Assembly: GCA_917880885.1 (NCBI GenBank)
Contig: OU862917.1
Coordinates: 29,500,104 to 29,564,103 of the forward strand
Reading direction: 5' to 3'
Source: Limnephilus marmoratus
Lineage: Eukaryota; Arthropoda; Insecta; Trichoptera; Limnephilidae
Length of the DNA stretch: 64,000 nucleotides
How positions within the stretch are numbered: the first letter of the stretch is position 1; every line of letters starts with the position of its first letter. The notes under the pieces were generated by a model. That model was not told the origin of the DNA and ran no database searches. It was given only the letters and a program-made list of their open reading frames with translations. Position numbers and translations under genes: made by a program. Below are positions 9,832 to 18,172 of this stretch, piece after piece.

Positions 9832-9898
9832 AAAGGTTTCTTCGTCAGGATAAGATTTGATTAACATATGTTAATCTTATCCTGACGAAGAAACCTTT
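9832..9898. repeat. 67-bp near-perfect palindrome
   Basis: AAAGGTTTCTTCGTCAGGAT at the left is answered by ATCCTGACGAAGAAACCTTT at the right, around the centre TTAACATATGTTAA. Only one or two bases are unpaired. It could be a small foldback or an intact hairpin from a larger element. Confidence 0.85.
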
Positions 9899-9914
9899 AG
9901 TTTTGAAATTTTCA

Positions 9915-10195
9915 ATTTGGGAGGCGGGAATGGGTACCGCGAACCTTTATTGGATAACCAACATCTCTGCCATAGGTCACCCCAAGTGGTTTGCTACGTT
10001 TGGTGATTTAGCAGGGGTGCCCGGGTTCATGGGGTGAGGTTTGTCTAGGTTTTGGAGGCGGATGAACAGGATATACTGAACCCCAGATTGCTACCCACCC
10101 CTTAAACTCTTTTCCTTCCCAGAACTCTCCTCTCCTTCCTTTGAATAATGACATAGACCCTGAGGGAAATTATGTTGGGGAGCTCATATAAAAAA
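9915..10195 (+). mobile_element. SINE B copy
   Basis: Starts GGGAGGCGGGAATGGGTACC, passes TAGGTCACCCCAAGTGGTTT and GGGGTGCCCGGGTTCATGGG, and ends in the tail TAGACCCTGAGGGAAATTAT plus an A run. Other copies are at 38.6, 49.0, 50.5, 55.7 and 63.9 kb. The tail is shared with the LINE at 1-186. I cannot see a clear tRNA head, so SINE is a working label. Confidence 0.7.
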
Positions 10196-10339
10196 AGTTG
10201 TGGTGTTTAACAAAGGTATTTGTTTTGATTAAATTAAAAACGACGCCACCAAGTGAATTTGCAAAGATTGAAGAAAAGTTGATAACTTACTGATGAAAAG
10301 TTTATATTTATGTGTATTAGTTTTTCAATAATTATTATT

Positions 10340-10505
10340 ATTTAATTAAATAAAAATAGCGAAACTCAATCGAAAATCCGGAAACCGAAAAATCATAAAA
10401 AATATTGGCACCCCTGGGACTCGAACCCAGGACTGCGCTAACCACTGCGCCAAGGTGTCGATGTCGATGCCAATGTCCGATTTGGTCGTTTTTAACTGTA
10501 TCATG
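10340..10505 (-). mobile_element. SINE C, minus copy of an inverted pair
   Basis: Reverse-complemented it has an A-box TTGGCGCAGTGG and a B-box GGTTCGAGTCC, then GGTGCCAATA and ATTTTCGATTGAGTTTCG. The same elements appear on the plus strand at 10740-10900. This copy lacks part of the anticodon-arm region, as its A and B boxes are closer together. Confidence 0.75.
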
Positions 10506-10739
10506 CTTCGACTAAGAATCACCAACTTTACCTTTATTTTCTTTACACATATTTTATTGGCTGCTATCTTTATGCATGATTGCAAGATTCAAACCCGAAC
10601 TAAATGCTATCTAGATATTGTCTGAATAAATTTAATCCAATTTATTTTTAATATGCGACTATACACTATCTATAGACTTTTTCTGCAAGTCTAGAATGAT
10701 TTATTTTTTTTAAATCTTTGTCATTTTTAATCCAAGTAT

Positions 10740-10900
10740 GATACACTTTAAAATGATCAAATCGAATATCGACGCATTGGCGTAGTGGTTAGCGCAGTGG
10801 CCCAGAAAGCCGAAGTTCCTGGGTTCGAGTCCCATAGGTGCCAATACCTTTTTCTGATTTTTCTGTTTCCAGATTTTCGATTGAGTTTCGATAATATTGT
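10740..10900 (+). mobile_element. SINE C, plus copy of an inverted pair
   Basis: A-box TTGGCGTAGTGG, B-box GGTTCGAGTCC, then GGTGCCAATACC and ATTTTCGATTGAGTTTCG. The tRNA-like head is better preserved than in the minus copy. The ~235-base spacer between the two copies has no other feature. Confidence 0.8.
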
Positions 10901-10904
10901 CTTC

Positions 10905-11556
10905 ATTTAATTTAATATTACAATTCGAGATTTTACTCACAAATGTTAAAAAAATAAAATAAAAAAATATTATTACGTTTAAATGTTAGACAATTTGTTA
11001 TGTAAGTAATGTTGTTACATCACATTATAGATATTGTAATATTAAATTAATTAAATCTCTGGTTACACATTTATTGCTGTTCGTTGTTATACCTTTTAAA
11101 AAAGACCCGTTTGTGTTCAAAACCACCAACCACCAAAAAAATGGTTTCATGTTTGTCGTGAAAATCAAACTTCAACCAAAATGATCATTTCTATTTTCCA
11201 TTCATATTGACATGGAATAGTAGATACCTACTATTATTATTATTAATTCGCATTGTATTTTGGAAATAGAGGAATTTATTTGTTTTATTTTTCACGATGC
11301 TTTGATTTCTAAAAACGTGCCAATGTTATTAATATTCTGAATTATCTTTTCGATTGCTAGGTTGCAGAATTTGTATAATCTCCACTTTTAAAATGAGCAA
11401 TGAACTATAATAAGGAGAATCCAAATATTTGTACGTGTAAAAATACAGTGTAAATATTTGTAACTCACACCATTCCAAAGAAATTTATATGTTTGGAAGT
11501 GTTAATGAAATTTCTTGACGAGTTTCAACTTGTCTTGATATATTGTACCTACAAGC
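10905..11556. other. AT-rich stretch without recognisable features
   Basis: No ORF or repeat signal seen. Confidence 0.45.
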
Positions 11557-11558
11557 TA

Positions 11559-11774
11559 CAAGGTGTCCGGGGATTAAGTGCACCAAATTCGGAGGTAATC
11601 CTTGTCGAAATTCTAACGTTTTAAGGTAGTTTTCGCATAAAAAGTTGATTGTTGTGTCGAAAAAATATTCTTACAATGAAAATAAAATTTTGTGTGGAAA
11701 ACACTTTTCCTATTTCACTTTTTTAAACTTAGAATCACCTTCCGAAATTAGTGAACATTACCCCCGTCACCCTG
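11559..11774. mobile_element. TA-flanked MITE (Tc1/mariner-like)
   Basis: TA dinucleotides at 11557-11558 and 11775-11776 flank ends CAAGGTGTCCGGGGATTAAG and, reverse-complemented, CAGGGTGACGGGGGTAATG. The TIR similarity continues for ~45 bases. The 216-bp body has no ORF. Confidence 0.65.
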
Positions 11775-11987
11775 TAAAATGAAGTTGTAGAGTTAAATAA
11801 AATATATTGATTTTAAACAACTGATAACTTATTCGATTACAGTTCTGAATAATATACTGCACAAAAACAATCTCTAAAACCTAAGCAAAAAAAGAACACG
11901 TCTGTACTGCAAAATAAATTAATTATAACTAATAATTATTAGCCTGAAACACTCATCTAGATTGAAAATCTACCGAGAAAAGATACA

Positions 11988-12075
11988 TACCTACGCCCAC
12001 GGGACTCGAACCCGCGTCCTTCTGATATCCGGTCAACTGCTCTTCAACCACTGAGTTGTTGTAAGTTGTTTAAGG
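11988..12075 (-). mobile_element. tRNA-derived SINE head
   Basis: Reverse-complemented it reads CAGTGGTTGAAGAGCAG then GCGGGTTCGAGTCCCGTGGG, an A-box/B-box pair in a tRNA-like context. It has no CCA and only partial stems. It differs from SINE A and SINE C, so it may be a third family or an old tRNA pseudogene. Confidence 0.6.
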
Positions 12076-12079
12076 GTTT

Positions 12080-12535
12080 CATTTTTTTTAACGATAGCCA
12101 ATCAGAACCTACTTCGGTATTTCATAAAATGTACAACTCAGGTTTCAGTTTCATCAACAGGTTTTTAATGTTAGTTTTAATGTGGGCATTACATATTTAG
12201 TTGTAAGACAAGACAAAGCTAAGAATTACCCCTTTAAGCCGGATCTTTTGACCCTATAAACCACACTACAACTATTTACCAATGTCCTCGCTTTTAGTTT
12301 CTAGTTAAACGTAAGGTTAACCTCAACCGCTACTTATGTGAGTAGAACTATAAAGCTGTAACCGGTGGTTGAAGACAATCTGCTTTGAAAGCAACGTAAA
12401 TCAAAATTAAGGTATTTAAGTAGACACATATCACAAAAACGTATAAAGTTTTTTTTTTAGTTTGTTTTCATTCAAGCCTACGAAAAGGTTCTTATTTATT
12501 AGAAGTCGTTTTAATCTACATACAGAATAAAAGAA
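12080..12535. other. Stretch without recognisable features
   Basis: Nothing supportable seen. Confidence 0.4.
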
Positions 12536-12537
12536 AC

Positions 12538-12866
12538 TATTCACGTTCTCGAAAGGAAAATTTAAAAGTCCACAAGCCGTCTCACAGTTGAGAAAAACCT
12601 TTTGTATGTTCCGATTGCTATTATTATTAATGTGCTAGAAAGGAGACTTTGGAAACCCACAAGTTTGCTCAAGTGAAGAAAAACCATTTTCATCTTCCAG
12701 CTGCAACTATTTATGTTCTCAAAAGGAACATTTAAAAGTCAACAACCCGTCTCACAGTGGAGAAAAAGCTTTATCATGTTCCGACTGCAATTATTCGCGT
12801 TCTCGAAAGTGACAATTTAAAATCCACATGCTGATTACCGTGAAGAAAAACCTTATTCACGTTCCG
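12538..12866 (+). pseudogene. Decayed C2H2 zinc-finger array
   Basis: About four units of ~84 bases (28 codons) start near 12538, 12620, 12708 and 12791. The first reads YSRSRKENLKVHKPSHS, a stop, EKPFVCSDC, which is the C2H2 finger and TGEKP-linker pattern. The third and fourth repeat the same pattern (VEKKLYHVP in a shifted frame comes from a GEKALSCSDC-like unit). Stop codons and frameshifts break it throughout. Neither the N-terminal part of the gene nor its origin is visible. Confidence 0.8.
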
Positions 12867-12989
12867 AAATTTCACAAATGAAAAAAAATGCAAATTTCAA
12901 AAAACAAAAAATTGGAAAAATGTATAAGCACATACTAATGGGGTATGTGGCACATACTAATGTGGTAGTGGAATGAGTGCTAACCAAAG

Positions 12990-13179
12990 ACTGATGAACT
13001 GGCGCGGAAGTCCCGGTTCACAAGCGAGTGGCGTGTGATGGGACTTCTCCTTGCTTCACGCGAAATGTCGCTCGTTATGCGATAAGTCGCTCGTTAAGGA
13101 GCGTTTTTTTTTCAAATCTGTTTTGCTCGTTATGCAAATTACTCGTTATGAGAGGTGCTCGTCATGAGAGGTCCCATTG
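12990..13179 (-). mobile_element. pogo/Tigger-like element terminus
   Basis: Reverse-complemented from TA at 13180-13181 it begins CAATGGGACCTCTCATGACG and repeats variants of CTCATAACGAG and GCATAACGAGC. This is the style of Tigger/pogo terminal regions. I see neither the partner end nor transposase motifs, so it is a one-ended remnant. Confidence 0.55.
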
Positions 13180-13239
13180 TATTTTTTTGTGATAATTATA
13201 AAATTTTTTTATTGTGTGTGTTTGATATTTTTCAGGTAA

Positions 13240-13328
13240 TTTTGATTTTTAAGCAGGCCCTTGCGCGGCCCAGTACCATTTGGTCCACGGCTTGGTACCG
13301 GGACGCAGACCGGGGTTGAGGACCACTG
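13240..13328 (-). mobile_element. hAT (Tip100/Zaphod-like) terminus
   Basis: Reverse-complemented the end reads CAGTGGTCCTCAACCCCGGT, then GTCCCGGTACC and ACTGGGCCGCGCAAGG. This closely follows the terminal sequence known for Zaphod/Tip100-type hAT elements. The other end and its duplication are absent. Confidence 0.7.
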
Positions 13329-13442
13329 CGTTTCGGCATTTCAAATTTCCGTTATCGAAATGTTTTGGGTATAGTTTCCCACCATTGCTAAACTACCAAC
13401 CGTTATTATTTTACGTAGTTATCGCGTAGGATACACAGAGTG

Positions 13443-13655
13443 GCAGAGACCACCATTCAGAATTGAAATTTTGCTTGAAATGGCTACAGTCGTGTTTGGT
13501 GACCAGATCTGAATAGCGAGTTACTTCCCCAACTTTCTCTTCCCCATCTCCTTCCCCTCCCCACTACCACAACTCTCACAACTTATTTCAATTGGCAATG
13601 CAAAAATTTCAGTGACTCAAGACTGGAGCAGTTGGGACTCTTGTGCGGTTTTCAC
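13443..13655 (+). mobile_element. SINE A body, headless
   Basis: CACCATTCAGAATTGAAA, GGTGACCAGATCTGAATAGC and ACTCTTGTGCGG follow in SINE A order; the tRNA head is missing. Confidence 0.75.
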
Positions 13656-13659
13656 AATA

Positions 13660-14465
13660 ATTTTTTTTTAATATTTATCATTGAAATATTAAAGTTCAAT
13701 GAATTAAATTTTATTTGAATAATAATAATAAAATTGGAACTGATTGTGTGAAGAATCAATCACACAAACGAGCAATTAGGTACCTACCAGTGGTAAAGTT
13801 AATATTTAAAAAAAATATATATATTAAATGTCTTTTTCAAAACTGGAACTTTACTATTCCGTGATTTATCAGGGGACTGCGCTGGTAACAAAATAAATAT
13901 AATAGATAAATTTGGAAGCTATTATTTATTCTACGATGTAACATAAAACTCGCATAATGAGCCTTCAACTATCATAGTATGGTTTAGAAACTGAATTCGA
14001 GTAACCGGGTAATATCAAATTTCGACGAAAGTCAATGCAAAAAAATACAACATCGATGCAACGTTAAAGTGCCGTGGGAATCGCCCGGGCAGCCTAAACT
14101 GGTTATTAATGGGACGGGTGCCAATATATTATTCAAATGCACTAAATAACGATAAAGCCTTGAGAAAGAAATGCAATCAATGATTTATATTCCAGCATTA
14201 GTTACTTATGTAAGATTAATATTTTCTCACGCTGTATTGATAAGAAAAGCATCTACATATTACTAATCGGTTAGTTAATCGAGCAGTCCTAAACTACGGG
14301 TTCCTTCGAGGTGTAGCGGGTTCAAGAAATCAGGTCAAGGAAAAGGAACTCTTGCATTTTGCAAAAAAAAAACGAAAAACATACATAATATTTTTCAACT
14401 CTTTTGAATGGGAATATCCCCTTTTTATTTTATATATTCAATAATATTTTTACTTAGTTTATAAA
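13660..14465. other. Stretch without recognisable features
   Basis: AT-rich with scattered unique sequence; no ORF or repeat recognised. Confidence 0.4.
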
Positions 14466-14469
14466 AATA

Positions 14470-14610
14470 GTTTATTTATGAACAAGTTCTGCTATGTAAT
14501 TATTATTAATCGTGACAGGTGTTTCGCCTTTTGAAGGCATTATCAGACCAGGCGAAACAGCTATCATGCGTAATAATAACTACATTGCAGAACTTGATCA
14601 TAAATAAATT
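14470..14610. repeat. Foldback repeat, ~60-bp arms
   Basis: GTTTATTTATGAACAAGTTC through GGTGTTTCGCC is matched inversely by AGGCGAAACAGC through GAACTTGATCATAAATAAAT. The ~18-base loop holds TTTTGAAGGCATTATCAG. It has no ORF and is probably a small MITE. Confidence 0.75.
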
Positions 14611-14648
14611 GTGTTAGATAACAGGGTGTTAGAGATGTATTTGGCATA

Positions 14649-15000
14649 CTTTAAACAGTGATTCCTGACTTTATTTGGAGTAAAGAAATGAAATTTTGAT
14701 CTCCAGTGACATAATTGATGTTTTTTTTCTACAAAACATAAAAAATCCTATAAGAAGTTGGTTGGTTACTAGGCTGAGTGACCAGTGACGATACGCGGAA
14801 GAAATTTTTGTTTGATTTTGAAGAAAAAAATCATCATCATCTTCTTCCCCTTGCATCGACAAGGCTCCTCCATATGTCCCTGTCTTGTGCTGATTGTTCG
14901 AAGAAAAAAATAAAATAAAAAATTCACCAAAAAAGTCACCGGAGACCAAAATTTCATTTACATTTTTTACTCCAAATAATGTCAGGAGTAATTGTTAAAG
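14649..15000. mobile_element. Foldback element holding an RTE tail
   Basis: TTCCTGACTTTATTTGGAGT at about 14661 and its inverse ACTCCAAATAATGTCAGGAG at about 14969 belong to arms of roughly 75-100 bases. An RTE 3' end (minus strand, about 14829-14905, with (ATC)n tail) sits between the arms. A one-armed relative lies at 63660-63715. Confidence 0.65.
14829..14905 (-). mobile_element. RTE-like LINE 3' end scrap
   Basis: Reverse-complemented: CAAGACAGGGACATATGGAG, then CCTTGTCGATGCAAGGGG and GAAGATGATGATGATT. It matches 5319-5417. Confidence 0.7.
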
Positions 15001-15134
15001 TAAGACAAGTCCTACGTCCCTAAACAACCCGCATAAAATAAATTAAAATTAACCCGAGTTACACAAATTAAACTTAATAACAATATATTATAGCAAGTAT
15101 CACTTAAGAATTTCAAAACATTACATCCAATTGA

Positions 15135-15312
15135 GGTTTGTTGTGACGCTGAAAAGCGTGGGGAAAAGAGAGAGATGTGGAAGAGGGAGGATAAGAATAA
15201 CCTGGCTCTTCAGATCTAGTCACCAAAAACGATTAAAGCCATTTCAAGCAACTTTTCGATTCTAAATCCTGTCTTTCACCAGTTAGATTCTGAAAGTATC
15301 TACCACTCTGTG
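15135..15312 (-). mobile_element. SINE A body, headless
   Basis: Reverse complement of the SINE A body, with CTTCAGATCTAGTCACCAAA and AAAGCCATTTCAAGCAAC. Diverged and headless. Confidence 0.65.
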
Positions 15313-15723
15313 GATATGAAACGAAGGTACTTTACTTTATGGACGTAATAATTAATGATAAGAAAAATATACCGAAATAAGCGTCACTTTCAGGAATGGA
15401 TTACTCTGGGTTACTTGGGTGAGGTTAGATTAGGTAGGTTAGATAACATCAGGTTGAGTTGCTTCAGATTAAGGTTCGATTTGAAAGCCATAACATGAAT
15501 TATTTATGAAAATGTACGTCGATTTGATTTATGCAACGAAAACCAATTTGTTTTAACAACGGTTGATCACACATTGTTCTGCTGAAGTGGCATTGACAGC
15601 CATGTTGGTATTTGTTCCCTCAGGACATTCAAATTAAGGCAGAGCTTTGAGGTATATATACTACTACATATATGGCTACCAGTATGGTGTGGCGAATGCA
15701 TTCTAAGGCACAACTAGGGAATA
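15313..15723. other. Stretch without recognisable features
   Basis: Contains short GGTTAG-rich bits near 15420-15460; nothing else. Confidence 0.4.
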
Positions 15724-15896
15724 CGTTATAGCAGGGTTTCCCAAACTTTTTCTGCAATGGAACACTTTGCAAACCCGTAAATTTTAGCGGAACACTTGGC
15801 TCATTTATTAGATTTGGTAATTTCTAATAATAAAGTTAAAAAAATGTTATTACACATTATTTATTAAGTATACCAACAATATATAAAAATATAACA

Positions 15897-16078
15897 TAAA
15901 ATGGAATATAAGCAAAAAAATGGAATATAAACAACAAAAAATGGAAAATAAACAAAAACAAATATGGAATATAAAAAATAAAAATTGGAATATAAATAAA
16001 AAAATGGAATATAAGCAACAAAAAATTGGAATATAAACAAAAAAATGATTATAAACAACATCAAAAAATGGAATAAAT
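15897..16078. repeat. Minisatellite of ATGGAATATAAACA units
   Basis: About nine degenerate copies of a ~20-base unit built on AAATGGAATATAAACAAC lie inside the left hAT arm. They create a spurious minus-strand frame rich in Phe and Tyr. Confidence 0.85.
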
Positions 16079-16475
16079 AAAAGACCTAATTAATGGCTAT
16101 GATGATTATATTATAATATAATCAATCAAGTGTGACACACGTCATTTTTTGCTCTCTCAAAGTTATTGCTTTCCTACAGTTAAAACATCAAATTATACAT
16201 TCAAACTTTGCACAATTCTTCGGTGAATTCGTACAAAATTAGTTTTCATATTTTCTCTAAAGTGTTGATGGTAATTCATTGTTGAAACCAAAATTATAAA
16301 GTGCAGTTCTGCGTTGCCATACATTAGAATTTAGGACTACCTACGTGTAATAAGTGTATCCGCGCCGGGCAGTGCCGCGGCCGTCCCGTGCTCCGTTGCC
16401 TCACAGACATACAATACCTACTTTATATCCACATCGCTGTTCGCCTGACAAGCCAGAGGCGACCAACCTTTTAAC

Positions 16476-17399
16476 ATGTTCTGTTTTAAGTGCCAACTAA
16501 CCATGACAGATGGCATCACTTGTAACTCCTGCAGTAAGCAGTTTCACTACGAATGCGGAGGCACATCTGAAACTACATTTCGAAAGGCTAACAATGAGAA
16601 AAGAAGAACCTGGCGCTGCACTACCTGCAAAACTTCACCCCAATCAACAGCTACGTCAACCAACCCCATAGAAGATGTGATGGTTGAAATAAAAAAAATA
16701 TTCTCGGAACTTGCCTCCCTCAAAACCCTTAATAACCAAGTAAAGGAAGACATGTCTGAACTTAAAAAATCTGTCGACTTCAATAATTCAAAATTAGATG
16801 ATTTTACTAAACGATTCCAAGCATTTGAACAATCGATGAGCAAAGTAGACAATCTGGAACGAGACGTTTCCTCTCTTCAATTAACAATAAAATCAATGCA
16901 AGAAGATTCAAACAAAAGGGAACAATGGATGAGGCTTCAGAATATTGAAATAAAAGGAATACCTCAAGATAAAAATGAAAACATTCCAAACATCCTATCA
17001 GAAATAGCAAACCAAATTGGTATTCACAACTTTAAAACCAGTGAAATCGAGTTCGCTACCAGAGTCTCAGCGAAAGACCCACATCATTCTAAATTAATCA
17101 AACCAATAATTGTAAAATTCACCTCCCGCTCACGTAAAAATGAATTCATCTCGGAAATTCGACGAAGAAAAGGAATAAGCACGAAGGACTTAAATTACCC
17201 CGGTGACGAAAGAAAAATCTATGTCAACGACCATCTGACCAGCTTCAACAAAAACCTTCTTTTTCGGGCAAAGGGGTTGGCGAAGGAGAAGGGGTACAAA
17301 TTCACGTGGCTGAAAAACAGCATGATATTTGTAAGGAAAAATCCTACTTCACCCCCCATACTAATTACCAAGGAAGAGGACCTCAAGAAAATTTCCTAA
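16476..17399 (+). CDS. LINE ORF1: PHD-like finger, coiled coil, FP25K-like C-terminal domain
   Basis: 307 aa. Residues C3, C6, C16, C19, H24, C27, C48 and C51 form a C4HC3 PHD-type zinc finger. Residues ~60-155 are rich in Leu/Lys/Glu heptads (KTLNNQVKEDMSELKKSVDF), a probable coiled coil for multimerisation. Residues ~158-300 (NIEIKGIPQDKNENIPN through KIYVNDHLTSFNKNLLFRAK) resemble the C-terminal region shared by insect LINE ORF1 proteins and the FP25K protein family. Known ORF1 proteins bind element RNA and help form the RNP. The start is the first Met after the leader, and the zinc finger begins right at it. The frame is intact. A second frame overlaps its last 94 bases. Confidence 0.85.
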   Translation: MFCFKCQLTMTDGITCNSCSKQFHYECGGTSETTFRKANNEKRRTWRCTTCKTSPQSTATSTNPIEDVMVEIKKIFSELASLKTLNNQVKEDMSELKKSVDFNNSKLDDFTKRFQAFEQSMSKVDNLERDVSSLQLTIKSMQEDSNKREQWMRLQNIEIKGIPQDKNENIPNILSEIANQIGIHNFKTSEIEFATRVSAKDPHHSKLIKPIIVKFTSRSRKNEFISEIRRRKGISTKDLNYPGDERKIYVNDHLTSFNKNLLFRAKGLAKEKGYKFTWLKNSMIFVRKNPTSPPILITKEEDLKKIS

Positions 17400-18172
17400 G
17401 TTCTCCTGCATCCTCTTCGCGTCGTAAAATAGATTTTTTATTTTGTCATGTATCTCCCCACACATTCCCCTACTCCCATCATCCACTCCTATTACACCTA
17501 CCCTCCCTCTCCTATTTTGCCCTCTCCCTTAAAATTCTTAATTCACTTCTAACCCAATCAAGTCAACTTTTCAAGAACCAATTTGAAAACCATGTAACCG
17601 CCTGTTGGCGACCACTACCTGCTACACGCTTTACACTCAGACCTACTCGACGAACTATCGCGGTCTCGCTTACACCAATTACCTTTTCTGCTGCTGTGGT
17701 AAGCAAATTATTATATACTCATTTGTCCACAATAATTTCACTAAAATACCTACTAAATAATATTATGAATAGTTCTTACCTTAAATATGGGTACCTACCT
17801 ATATCTAATTATATCAACATCAGAACAATAGTATCAATAGCCGGACCTGAGATGCGTATTACAAGACATATACATTATTATTATTTTAAACTCTGTGATG
17901 CACCCACATGCATTGTGTTAGATGTACTTACTCTGTTAAATTGCGTGCCCTACAACCGAATTTACTTATCTTACGTAAATACTCGTTCATTAATGCACGT
18001 TCGTAGGTACTTAATTTACGCAGGTACATCTAACACATGCATTGTGTTAGATGTATTTATTCTTTTAAATTGTATGCACTATAACCGAATTTACTTATTA
18101 CACTTATCACGTATATGTATAACTTACCGCTTTCTCACTAGCATTTACTTTAATACTCTCCCATGTCTTTAG
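17306..18172 (+). CDS. Possible middle ORF bridging ORF1 and ORF2
   Basis: A 288-codon frame with no stop, in frame 2, while ORF1 is in frame 3 and ORF2 in frame 1. It overlaps the last 94 bases of ORF1 and the first 10 of ORF2 (ATGTCTTTAG holds ORF2's ATG and this frame's TAG). So long an open run is unlikely by chance in AT-rich DNA, though the low G content of this strand lowers the stop rate. The product would be hydrophobic and Tyr/Leu-rich. It has an internal duplication: TCIVLDVLTLLNC and TCIVLDVFILLNC, ~125 bases apart. No known domain is seen. It may be translated after a -1 shift, may only carry ribosomes to ORF2 by termination-reinitiation, or may be non-coding spacer. Confidence 0.4.
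   Translation: MAEKQHDICKEKSYFTPHTNYQGRGPQENFLSSPASSSRRKIDFLFCHVSPHTFPYSHHPLLLHLPSLSYFALSLKILNSLLTQSSQLFKNQFENHVTACWRPLPATRFTLRPTRRTIAVSLTPITFSAAVVSKLLYTHLSTIISLKYLLNNIMNSSYLKYGYLPISNYINIRTIVSIAGPEMRITRHIHYYYFKLCDAPTCIVLDVLTLLNCVPYNRIYLSYVNTRSLMHVRRYLIYAGTSNTCIVLDVFILLNCMHYNRIYLLHLSRICITYRFLTSIYFNTLPCL

Noticed and set aside
14671..14957. Minus-strand frames of 92 and 62 codons
   Set aside because: They read across foldback arms and an RTE tail; the phases overlap and match no protein as a whole.
15864..16064. Minus-strand 66-codon frame rich in Phe/Tyr
   Set aside because: It is a by-product of the ATGGAATATAAACA minisatellite; periodic, no domain.
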